In this document: positions 38,240-46,258 of the stretch, piece after piece
Numbering within the stretch: position 1 is the stretch's first letter
Layout: each line of letters starts with the position of its first letter
DNA from: Crenobacter cavernae
GTDB taxonomy: Bacteria > Pseudomonadota > Gammaproteobacteria > Burkholderiales > Chromobacteriaceae
Assembly (NCBI RefSeq): GCF_003355495.1
Contig: NZ_CP031337.1
Coordinates: 1 to 64,000, forward strand
Direction of reading: 5' to 3'
DNA length: 64,000 nt
The notes under the pieces: model-generated
What the model saw: only the letters and a program-made list of their open reading frames with translations
Database searches by the model: none
Told to the model about the DNA's origin: nothing
Translations under genes and position numbers: made by a program

Positions 38240-38815
38240 TTAGGACAATTCGGTCGATTGCCTGCTCGCGGCTTGCAGGCTGTAGAGGGTGGAACGAGAC
38301 ACCCCGAAGTGCCGACCAATTTCAGCGACCGACATCTCCCGGTTTTTCATCATTGCCAGTGCGGCGCGCTGCTGTTTGCTGTCCAATCGCTGCGGACGGC
38401 CGCCCTTTCGGCCACGGGCCCTGGCCGCCTCGAGGCCTGCCAGCGTCCGCTCTCGGACCAGTTCCCGTTCGAACTCTGCCAGCGCCGCGAACAGGTGAAA
38501 GACGAGCTTGCCTGCCGGACCGCTGGTATCGACCGCCTCCTTCAGCGACTTGAACTTGATGCTGCGGGCCTCCAGGTCGTTGACGATGCGGATGAGGTCC
38601 TGCAGGTTCCGCCCCAGCCGGTCCAGTCGCCATACGACCAGCGTGTCGCCATCACGCAGCGCCTTCAGGCAATGGACCAGTTCCGGCCGGTCGGCCGTTT
38701 TGCCGCTCGCCTTGTCCTCGTAGATGCAAACGGCTCCTGCCTCGTGCAAAGCATCGCGCTGCAGGTCGAGCGTCTGTTCGAAGGTGCTGACCCGCGCGTA
38801 TCCAATAACTGCCAT
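38240..38815 (-). CDS. Serine recombinase (resolvase/invertase)
   Basis: A 191-residue serine recombinase. The N-terminal catalytic domain begins MAVIGYARVSTFEQTLDLQ with the nucleophile Ser at residue 10 and the arginines in VWRLDRLGRNLQDL. The C-terminal HTH (about 140-185) is MSVAEIGRHFGVSRSTLYSL. It matches Tn3-type resolvases and Pin-type invertases. ATG 38815 is preferred over the longer frame to 38884. A palindrome lies just upstream. No Tn3 transposase is in the window, so it is a remnant or an independent site-specific switch. Confidence 0.88.
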   Translation of the reverse strand: MAVIGYARVSTFEQTLDLQRDALHEAGAVCIYEDKASGKTADRPELVHCLKALRDGDTLVVWRLDRLGRNLQDLIRIVNDLEARSIKFKSLKEAVDTSGPAGKLVFHLFAALAEFERELVRERTLAGLEAARARGRKGGRPQRLDSKQQRAALAMMKNREMSVAEIGRHFGVSRSTLYSLQAASRQSTELS

Positions 38816-38848
38816 CCCATACCCTTTTCCGAACGTTGATTGTTGGAG

Positions 38849-38930
38849 CGGATGTTGAACATCCGAAGGGGTATAGCGCGGCATGGCGACGATGAAGTGG
38901 CGCGAGTCCAGAAATCCATCGTTTTCTGGA
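38849..38930. promoter_or_regulatory. Palindromes upstream of the serine recombinase (possible res site)
   Basis: CGGATGTT (38849-38856) and AACATCCG (38858-38865) form a perfect palindrome with a one-base centre. Further on, TCCAGAAA and TTTTCTGGA pair around seven bases near 38909-38932. Paired dyads in front of a resolvase gene are what a res recombination and repressor site looks like. Confidence 0.4.
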
Positions 38931-38963
38931 TACTTAGAACGCGAAAGGATACGTTCAGAAGCC

Positions 38964-39296
38964 TCAACCCTGCTTCTTGCGCCTCGGCTTGCTGGCGCGC
39001 TGGCGTGGCTTGGCCGCCCTGGTCAGCATCAGCGGGTTGATAGTCGCTACGGGGGCGATGGTTTCTAACCATTGCTCGCGGCCGAGTGCGCGAAGCACTT
39101 GGATGAGCGTACGCAACGACGAACCGCTGCCACTTTCGAGATTCCGCAACGTACGTACGCTGATACCCGCTCGCTCTGAAAGCGTGAGCTGGTCCAAATT
39201 GCGATGCACGCGGAGCGTCTTCAGTCGGTTGCCCAAGTCCGCCTCCATCTCCTCTGGTGTTTGATTCCTTCGAGTATGGTTCTGCATTTGCATCAT
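38964..39296 (-). CDS. Small XRE/HipB-type DNA-binding protein
   Basis: A 110-residue protein with an XRE helix-turn-helix (LGNRLKTLRVHRNLDQLTLS, then ERAGISVRTLRNLESGSGS). The last 20 residues are very basic (KPRQRASKPRRKKQG). It resembles the antitoxin HipB, but no hipA partner is visible. The start is uncertain: 39296 (MMQMQN) or 39332. It is upstream of the recombinase in the same orientation. Confidence 0.7.
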   Translation of the reverse strand: MMQMQNHTRRNQTPEEMEADLGNRLKTLRVHRNLDQLTLSERAGISVRTLRNLESGSGSSLRTLIQVLRALGREQWLETIAPVATINPLMLTRAAKPRQRASKPRRKKQG

Positions 39297-39460
39297 CTTT
39301 CCCCCGATATGGCTCTCTGAAGTCTCACACAACTACAGGCAGTATCTTGCCTCTAAAGCAACATCGGCGCATATAATAGGAAAAATAATGCCTGTAATCA
39401 CAAGGATTTTTTGGGGTTGAAGACCAACGGATTGGGGTGAATTGAGGTGGTGCCGAATAC

Positions 39461-39766
39461 AAGGCCACCAGAATTGTACGAGGCGGGGCAAGGACACAGG
39501 AATTGTCCGGTCTGACAGGGTCAGTTCAGTATGCCAAGAGAAAGGTCACCAAATTTGTACGGCAAGGTCACCAGAAATGTGCGGGGAGCACCTTCCCAAG
39601 GAAGAAAGGTCACCAGAATTGTCCTGACAGCCGTCTTTGCAGGGGGTGACACTACCGAAATCCGTGGCCTAGCGCCGGTTGCACAGCCCAATCCGGACAA
39701 TTTTAGTGACCCTGCCTCCCCTGCTAACAGGGGGCACAGTCGATGCCGGACAAATTTTGTGACCTT
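39461..39766. repeat. Left cluster of seven degenerate 20-bp repeats
   Basis: Consensus AAGGTCACCAGAATTGTCCG. Plus-strand copies start at 39461, 39490, 39542, 39564 and 39606; minus-strand copies lie at 39694-39713 and 39747-39766. Copies differ from consensus by about one to four bases. The cluster is 3' of the STAND gene in a region (39297-40039) without a credible gene. The same repeat occurs on the other side of the STAND gene and upstream of the helicase gene. Confidence 0.85.
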
Positions 39767-40039
39767 TCCCTCGCTCAGATTTTCTCGTCCTAGCAAGCTG
39801 CATCCCACCACACCACTGTGCGCCAGCGTCGAGATGGGCGCGCATGCTGTTGCCGAAGAAGTTCGAGGAAGTGCATGCGTGGGAGTGGCAGGCGCCAACG
39901 TGGGAGCAGGCACTTCGGCTGAAATAGGCACACTTGCGCCTCACGTGGTCGATTGTTGCAACAGACTACCTTACTACTAGCAGCTCATCCCAACAGGTCG
40001 TCCATCGTGACGACCTCTTCTCTTGCCGCATTGCGGGCT

Positions 40040-43000
40040 TTAGCTTTCGGGATTGGTGGCAAGAAGGTCGTTGAGCGACCTCCCAGACGCCAATGCATCC
40101 TTCACCCACTTGGGTTGGCGACCACGGCCACTCCAAGTATTGCCTGCTCTATCAGCGTATTTAAGTGCAGCAGCGCCGTCAGTAGCTTTGCTTGCCTTCT
40201 TAGCAGAACGGAAGTCCTCCTTGGGCGTGGCATCGATGCCAATCACCCGCAGGTAGACAGAGCTGTCAGCAACCTCCTTCTCCCGAGCCTTACTCTTCAG
40301 GATGCTTAGGAGCTCATCAAACCCGATTGGCTTGCTGTCCGGTCCGTCCCATGTGCGCTGTTTCTGGAGCACAACAACGAAGAAGCCAATGTTCGAGTCA
40401 GGCGCCTGCATGTACTGCCCCTGGAGTTGCTTCTCCAGTGCCTCAATGTAGTCCGCCAGGGTCCACCTGAACGACATCTTTAGCTCGACAGTTGCCCTTA
40501 GCGAACCGGTCTGACACAGCACATCGCGGCGCGTCCCCTCTGGGAGGATGGACTCGAGCGTCACTACGTAGCGGCTACCCGCGGCGTGGTTTAGCTCACT
40601 CCCCAGCAGCGCCTGGAAGTCCTCTTCGAGCGCGAGTCCGTCGTTGTCGGTCTTGATACGGGTAAAATTCAGCGAATTGAAGAAACGCCGCAGGCTGAAG
40701 TCCCCTGTCTCAATCTGGCTCTTCACGGTGAGCAAGTCCGTTTCCACGGCCATAGCAAAGGCCATGTACTCAGACACACTCGACGCGAAGCTCCTCTCGA
40801 ACTCGTGGTAGTCGGTCTGCGCAATTGGTTTCCTGGTGTACTGCTCCTCGCGCATCATGAACTGCACGTAGCGCAGATACTTGGCGCTAGGGCCAGCTGC
40901 TCGCTGCCGAAGCTCCTCGAGAACCACGTAGGCCAGCTCGGACTTGGCGTGCGAGATGGCCGGGACCAAGGCATCGCGCAGGCACTGAGCATGGTCTCGC
41001 TCACCCGGTGAATAAACGCGGCCGTCCTCGCGCTTTATGTCGTCTTCCTCCCTAACCACTGAGCATACCCACTCGTAGAGCATCTTGATGGTGTTGAGGC
41101 CAACACTCCCCTTCTCGACCACCTGCTTGAGGCCAGCGCCATGGTCTTCGCCTAGGTCTGCCGCCAGCGCAAGCATGAAGCCCTCCGCCGCCCGTGGGTT
41201 GCACGCTCGCCATGATTCCCACCGCTGGCTAAAAGTGCCTGGGCTGGACCACAACCAGAAGCCCCCCCAGACCACTGCGTTGGAACGCTGGTGCCTAAGT
41301 TCATGAACCCGCTTCTCGAGCTTCTGCCGCACCTTCTGAGCCTCGGCGTCCTTCACGTCCGGCGTGTCGCCGAGCGAAGGAATCTCCTCATCGAACGCTG
41401 AGCCTATCCGGCGCCAGGCTTCCACCTCGAATGTCGCTTGGTCGATTACACCTGCCGCAACCTTCAGAGCAGCCTTGGATGTGTACTCGGCGAACTGGGG
41501 GTTACTCAGGACGAAATCCCAGGCTGCGCGAGCAAGGCTCTGCTGGACGCCTATCGGCGCTTCGTGGAGATGCCGAATGAGCGTCTCGGCCTTGTCCAGC
41601 GACACCTGCCCCTTGTTGGCACTTGCCAGGATGACGCTGAGCTCCTGCGTCGCAACTTGCTCGTGGGCGCGTACCAGGCTCCAGAACCACTTGGGGTAGC
41701 CGTTTATCTCGAACTGGGCGTAGCGAATGGCTCGCCGGACGTCCTGCTCGCTGAGCGCTAGCAGCCGAGAGCCGTCGCCCAGGTCAAGGTGCAGCCCCTG
41801 CAAACCTGCGATGGTGATATTGTAGGTGGAGTTGGGCTCGTTCTCATTCCAGGTCGGGTCCTTGCTACGCCAGAGAGTGCTAAGGCCTTCGCGAGCGGCG
41901 TGGGCAATCTCGTTGCCTGCAGCCCGCACGAAAAGTTCAAAATTGCACTCGCTGTATCGGGGCTGCTGAATCGTGAGACTGAGCCATTGTGCCACCCAGG
42001 CCAAAGCGCCCTTCTCCGAAGCATCCTGAAGCCCATCGAGCATGCCTAGCAGCGACTTCTTGGACTTACCGTCGACGATGAGGCCCCGGTCGCGTCGTTT
42101 CGTTGGCTTGCGGGGTGACTCAGCGGCGCTCTTCTTCCACGTTTCAATCAGCTCTGTGAAACCAGGCTCTCCAAGCTCCACCTCGTCGCCATCGACCAGC
42201 GGGTAGATTTGGCGGAACCAAAACACCGCTCGGAAGATGGCGTCCATCGTCTTGTCGGTTGGGTGGATGAGCCCCCGCAGGAACTCCAGACGGACCTCCT
42301 TGTTGACTTGGAGCGCGGCTCGCAGCTTGACCGTGTCCGCGCTACCGTAGTGGCTCTTTTTGACGAAACGGCTGAGCACCAGACAAAGCTTAGCCGCCTT
42401 CGAGGGTTCCACCGCAGAGCGCTTGATGACCAGCGCGAGCAGGTCCATCACGAGTTCTATAAACTTCCGGTCGTCAAAATATTCCCCCGTACCGCTTCCT
42501 GGTCCGACCTTGTAGTTCACCAATCGCAGCAGCAACGAGCGAGTGAGCCGGTATAGGTCAGCATCGCTCGCCTCGACCGCGACATCACGCGTAAGCACCC
42601 AGTCAATCGAGAAGCCAACCGCCCCCCTGCGAAGCTGCTCCGCCGCAATTTCTGCCATGGACCTAGCATCAAGAGCCTTCCACGCGAGCTCAGCCACAAG
42701 ACGAGCCGCACGTGACTCGGACAGACCAGATTTGCCCCGCAGAGCGGTGCCTAACTCGGTTAAGTCGTCCTCTCGCCCCAAGGACAAGATGTAGTTCAGG
42801 TCGAGTTGCTCATCCAGCAGTTTGGAATAGTCCCGACCGTGGGCATCCAGCACTATGTTGCGAAAGGCCTCCAGCCGTGCATGCCCGGCTATGTCTAGGA
42901 GCGCGTCCCTGGCGTGCAAATCAGCACCATACTTCTCGAACAGCCGCTTAAGCGCTGGCTCGATGCCAGGCTTAGCGGCCTGCCAATAGTTCTCATCCGT

Positions 43001-44539
43001 GAGGGTGTAGTACGAGCGCCCGAGCGAGTCTCCTTCCGAGACGAGACGCTCAATGGTGCGTTCAAGCGCAGTCGAAGCTTCGGCAAGCTGCACCTGAGGG
43101 CTCCTCAAGTCGCCGAAGAATGCGACTGCCTGAGGCTCCACGTTCAGGAGTTCCTTACGGCAGTGTACGCTGAAGGCCGCCAGCCAGCCCGCCAAGGGAA
43201 ACAGCGCTCGGTAGACCCCGCACTCACCGGTGGTCGAGCGCCAGGTGAAGTTGGCGAGCAACCGGTGAGCGTGCTCTGGAGACTTCACAAGAGAGGCTAG
43301 GCGCTTGGCCGCCAAGAACGGCAAGAGCTCATCCGGGTAGAGCTTGACCTGGTGTTGACCTGAGTCAATGAAAAGGCGTGAGCCCAACACGTACGCCAGA
43401 GATTGCTCCGATAGAAGGGAGGCAATGATGGGGCGTGCTGAGAGCACACCTTCGCGAATGCGCAGTGCCTTGGGGGAAATCTCGATGTTAGGTAACTGGC
43501 ACACAGCCGAGGCGCTCGCAAGGCGCTCAATCGCCTCCTCTAGGTTCTCGGGAGGCGGGCTACCCACACGGCATTCACGAGGGTCGGTGCGCTGTTGCTG
43601 CTGCACAGCCTCGACCATCCTTTCGAAAACCTGAGTGAGGTACTGGGGCGGATTCTGAACCGGGTCGATATAGGCAAGGATGTCCAGGCCCCCAGGTCCT
43701 TCGGCAAGGCGCCCGAGCCCATACTGCCTAGCAGCACTCAAAGTCTCCTTCGGTTGAGGCATACCAAGGTGACTTCCCAGGTAAAGCTCTGCTCCAGCCT
43801 TGTCCAGCGGTTGCAGCGCATACACCTTCATCTGCTCATGTGCAGGCGCTTTGTTCTCAGTCTTGCTGGCCGCGTCTGCGGACGCAACGTCGCCTATCGC
43901 GGTATCTGGCTGCTCAGCCTCAGATGCCTCCTGCTCGTCTTCGCTGTCTTTTTCGGAGGCAGCTACTGTTTCAGCAAAGGCAGAGTCAAACTCATCCTCG
44001 TCAGACGAGCTCTGTCTGTCGCCCACATAGAGCGTGGTGCGAAGTTCTGCCTGGAGCAGTTCGAGGACATCCTCAGTGAGCACGGCCGGCCGGGAAGATA
44101 GGACCCACCTGACGTCTGAATTCGGCCAGTCAAGCGCCTTACTCAACCGCCGCAACGCTTTTCGAATGCCATTCTCAGTCCCCAGGGAGGCCTCGTCTAA
44201 AGAGTCGACGAAAACTGTCAACACTCCGTCCGACTGCTTCCACTCCATCAGGGCTGCGAGGTCACATGCATCCAGTGCATCCTGGAAATCGTTCTCTCCC
44301 AGGACATTATGCAGAGCAACATAGACAGCAGAATGCCCTTGGGCGCGAAGAGCCTTGCTCTTGGCCTGGAGTTCCATGGTCTTGCCAAAGTTGGCTCGGC
44401 CCACGATGACGGAGAAGCGCCCCTCCAACACCTTGTCCCAGGTCAGGCGCTTACCCAGAACATCAGGTACGAACAGTTCGGCTGCTGTGTGCTTCGTCAG
44501 AAGACCAAAGCTTCGGTGTAGGTCAAGATATTCGCTCAT
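40040..44539 (-). CDS. Large STAND NTPase with C-terminal PD-(D/E)XK-like segment and H-NS-type DNA-binding domain
   Basis: A 1499-residue protein. Near the N-terminus is a P-loop NTPase: Walker A GRANFGKT (47-54), Walker B VFVDSLDEA (109-117) and sensor WVLSSRP (145-151), interrupted by an acidic linker (about 176-232). A long helical middle (about 300-1250) looks like a STAND repeat region. At about 1330-1380 is RRDVL, then ATVELKMS and an amphipathic helix with QLQGQY, fitting a PD-(D/E)XK nuclease core (Asp ~1339, Glu ~1352, Lys ~1354). The last 40 residues contain NTWSGRGRQPKW and ALASGRSLNDLL, the H-NS C-terminal DNA-binding domain. ATG 44539 or 44548 is the start; upstream frame is repeat sequence. 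Probably an antiphage sensor-effector. Confidence 0.8.
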   Translation of the reverse strand: MSEYLDLHRSFGLLTKHTAAELFVPDVLGKRLTWDKVLEGRFSVIVGRANFGKTMELQAKSKALRAQGHSAVYVALHNVLGENDFQDALDACDLAALMEWKQSDGVLTVFVDSLDEASLGTENGIRKALRRLSKALDWPNSDVRWVLSSRPAVLTEDVLELLQAELRTTLYVGDRQSSSDEDEFDSAFAETVAASEKDSEDEQEASEAEQPDTAIGDVASADAASKTENKAPAHEQMKVYALQPLDKAGAELYLGSHLGMPQPKETLSAARQYGLGRLAEGPGGLDILAYIDPVQNPPQYLTQVFERMVEAVQQQQRTDPRECRVGSPPPENLEEAIERLASASAVCQLPNIEISPKALRIREGVLSARPIIASLLSEQSLAYVLGSRLFIDSGQHQVKLYPDELLPFLAAKRLASLVKSPEHAHRLLANFTWRSTTGECGVYRALFPLAGWLAAFSVHCRKELLNVEPQAVAFFGDLRSPQVQLAEASTALERTIERLVSEGDSLGRSYYTLTDENYWQAAKPGIEPALKRLFEKYGADLHARDALLDIAGHARLEAFRNIVLDAHGRDYSKLLDEQLDLNYILSLGREDDLTELGTALRGKSGLSESRAARLVAELAWKALDARSMAEIAAEQLRRGAVGFSIDWVLTRDVAVEASDADLYRLTRSLLLRLVNYKVGPGSGTGEYFDDRKFIELVMDLLALVIKRSAVEPSKAAKLCLVLSRFVKKSHYGSADTVKLRAALQVNKEVRLEFLRGLIHPTDKTMDAIFRAVFWFRQIYPLVDGDEVELGEPGFTELIETWKKSAAESPRKPTKRRDRGLIVDGKSKKSLLGMLDGLQDASEKGALAWVAQWLSLTIQQPRYSECNFELFVRAAGNEIAHAAREGLSTLWRSKDPTWNENEPNSTYNITIAGLQGLHLDLGDGSRLLALSEQDVRRAIRYAQFEINGYPKWFWSLVRAHEQVATQELSVILASANKGQVSLDKAETLIRHLHEAPIGVQQSLARAAWDFVLSNPQFAEYTSKAALKVAAGVIDQATFEVEAWRRIGSAFDEEIPSLGDTPDVKDAEAQKVRQKLEKRVHELRHQRSNAVVWGGFWLWSSPGTFSQRWESWRACNPRAAEGFMLALAADLGEDHGAGLKQVVEKGSVGLNTIKMLYEWVCSVVREEDDIKREDGRVYSPGERDHAQCLRDALVPAISHAKSELAYVVLEELRQRAAGPSAKYLRYVQFMMREEQYTRKPIAQTDYHEFERSFASSVSEYMAFAMAVETDLLTVKSQIETGDFSLRRFFNSLNFTRIKTDNDGLALEEDFQALLGSELNHAAGSRYVVTLESILPEGTRRDVLCQTGSLRATVELKMSFRWTLADYIEALEKQLQGQYMQAPDSNIGFFVVVLQKQRTWDGPDSKPIGFDELLSILKSKAREKEVADSSVYLRVIGIDATPKEDFRSAKKASKATDGAAALKYADRAGNTWSGRGRQPKWVKDALASGRSLNDLLATNPES

Positions 44540-44621
44540 ACCACCCATGATATATGCGCGGCACAGCCTCTTCAAAAATGACAAGTGCCCTTTTGTACGA
44601 TGGCGCCCACCGCACATAGGC

Positions 44622-44819
44622 AAAGTCCCCAGAATTGTGCGCGAAGTATGCTTTGGGAAGGGCAAGGCCACCAGAATTGTCCGGAGCCCCTGTGTAACGG
44701 CAACATCCATTGAGAATCAGAGGCGCTGCACCGTCACATAGCCGAATTCGTACAATCTTGGTGACTTTGCCTACCCCATCTGAATGGCCATGGGGCAGGC
44801 GGACAATTTGGTGACCTTT
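44622..44819. repeat. Right cluster of four degenerate 20-bp repeats
   Basis: Copies of AAGGTCACCAGAATTGTCCG at 44622-44641 and 44664-44683 (plus strand), and 44749-44768 and 44800-44819 (minus strand). They lie 83-280 bases upstream of the STAND start, so they could be operators or element ends. Beyond the last copy the sequence to about 44855 also resembles 62746-62780 beside the helicase gene. Confidence 0.85.
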
Positions 44820-44962
44820 CACCACAGACATTTCCTTGCCTTGACCCGCTAGTCAGCCAATATCTTCTTTTGCAAGATTTTCATGGCCTATCGCAGTAGG
44901 TGGCGGTAACACGACTCTATACTGAGGGCAGTCATGTGACTGCGAACTCAGTAGCATGACTC

Positions 44963-45235
44963 ATGGAACAACTCCTCTCGCCCAAGATGCTCGCTGCCTA
45001 CCTTGGCCTTGCCGAGCAGACTATCTACAACCGTCACTCGACAGGCGGGGACCTCCCCCAAGCCATCAAGCTAGGTCACCTGCTGCGCTTCAGCCTTGCT
45101 GACGTCGAGGCCTGGCTGGAGACAAAACGCCAGGCCAACACGGCGCTGCTACCCGCTCAAGTTCAACCATCCACTCCGCGACGGCGCGGCCGGCCAACCA
45201 AAGCTGAGCAAATCGCAGCGCGACGTACGTGCTGA
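44963..45235 (+). CDS. AlpA/excisionase-type helix-turn-helix protein
   Basis: A 90-residue DNA-binding protein of the MerR-like HTH_17/AlpA group: LLSPKMLAAYLGLAEQTIYN, then LPQAIKLGHLLRFSLADVEAWL. The C-terminal tail TPRRRGRPTKAEQIAARR resembles an AT-hook plus a basic helix. AlpA-type proteins regulate excision and integrase genes in prophages and satellites. It is followed by a phage-type Rep gene. Confidence 0.8.
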   Translation: MEQLLSPKMLAAYLGLAEQTIYNRHSTGGDLPQAIKLGHLLRFSLADVEAWLETKRQANTALLPAQVQPSTPRRRGRPTKAEQIAARRTC

Positions 45236-45431
45236 CCCATCACTCATCGCACCCCAAGTAAAACGCCCCGGCGGGAACCGGGGCGGGGTGCGCCCAACGG
45301 CGCGTCGACACTCTCTTAACAAACGAGTATAGGCGCAGAAATGACCATCCCGCCGCTCAGCGCGGAGGACAGATATTTCGTTGCAGTACAGAGGACACAG
45401 CTAATCAGCTGACGCGGCACACGCACGAGGT

Positions 45432-46175
45432 GTGCCCTTGTCTCAACTCAGCTCGGTCGATAGTCGACCCATCCCGTCTGCCGCGTCCGTTACCCGGTTC
45501 GCTGAACTTGTCAAAAAGATTGAAACAAGTGCGACGCCGTCAGCCCGGAAACGGAAAACTGCCGCACGCAGGAAGCTGAGTCGTGTCATTCGGGAGCAAC
45601 GACGCGACGCGAAGGCAGCCAAGCGGCGCGCCGTTGTCGTCACGCTGACCTATAGCGACCGTGCTACATACACCAAGAAACACATCAGCGCCTTCGTGGA
45701 CGCTCTGCGCGGAGTCCTCCATCGTCTGGGGCATCGCTTTCCTTACGCGTGGGTGTTCGAAAAGGCCGGTCAGTTGCACTACCACCTGATGCTTTGGTTG
45801 CCACGCGGCTACAAGCTCGACTTCGCCCGCCTGGAAAAATGGTGGCCGTGGGGCAGCACCTGGGTCGAGAGCTGTCGCAGCGTCAAAGCCTGGGAGCGCT
45901 ATATGGCCAAGTTCGATAGCATGGCCAAGCTCCCCAAAGGGGCCCGTTTCTGCGGCCACGGCGGGCTGGACGAGGCAGGCAAAACGGCGGTAGCGCGTGC
46001 AGGCATGCCGCGCTGGCTCACCATGTTGCTACCCGCCGGCCATCGCGCTCGCCGCTGTCCGGGTGGCGGCTGGGTGGATAGCGTGACGGGCGAAATCTAC
46101 CGCTCCCCCTACGTCTGGACGCCACGGGGCGCTGTTCTCGCTGCCATCAGCCCGCCAACATGCCATCTGGGATAA
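45432..46175 (+). CDS. Inovirus-type rolling-circle replication protein (HUH)
   Basis: A 247-residue protein like the gpII-type/YagK-YfjJ replication proteins. The HUH metal motif is in EKAGQLHYHLMLWLPRGY (near residue 110-125), and a candidate catalytic Tyr is in WERYMAKFDS. The N-terminal third is basic. It would nick DNA to start rolling-circle replication of a filamentous phage or satellite. GTG 45432 has CGAGG close upstream; TTG 45438 is an alternative. Coat and assembly (zot) genes are absent, so only a fragment of such an element is here. Confidence 0.75.
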   Translation: MPLSQLSSVDSRPIPSAASVTRFAELVKKIETSATPSARKRKTAARRKLSRVIREQRRDAKAAKRRAVVVTLTYSDRATYTKKHISAFVDALRGVLHRLGHRFPYAWVFEKAGQLHYHLMLWLPRGYKLDFARLEKWWPWGSTWVESCRSVKAWERYMAKFDSMAKLPKGARFCGHGGLDEAGKTAVARAGMPRWLTMLLPAGHRARRCPGGGWVDSVTGEIYRSPYVWTPRGAVLAAISPPTCHLG

Positions 46176-46258
46176 AATCACTGATTATTTCTTGCTGACA
46201 ATATGCTGGGCATGACGCCCGGCCACAGCGGTTCTCGTGAACGGATACCTCAACGCCG

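Noticed and set aside
39521..39980. Small frames on both strands in the left repeat cluster
   Set aside because: They are formed by the repeats themselves; no ribosome site or family features.
40040..44539. Classing the STAND protein as one of Avs1-4
   Set aside because: It has no N-terminal effector: the ATPase motif begins at residue 47, and the recognised parts are at the C-terminus.
44540..44710. Extended N-terminus of the STAND protein from 44710
   Set aside because: The extra codons run through the 20-bp repeats and are not similar to protein; MSEYLDLHRSFG at 44539 is the typical domain start.
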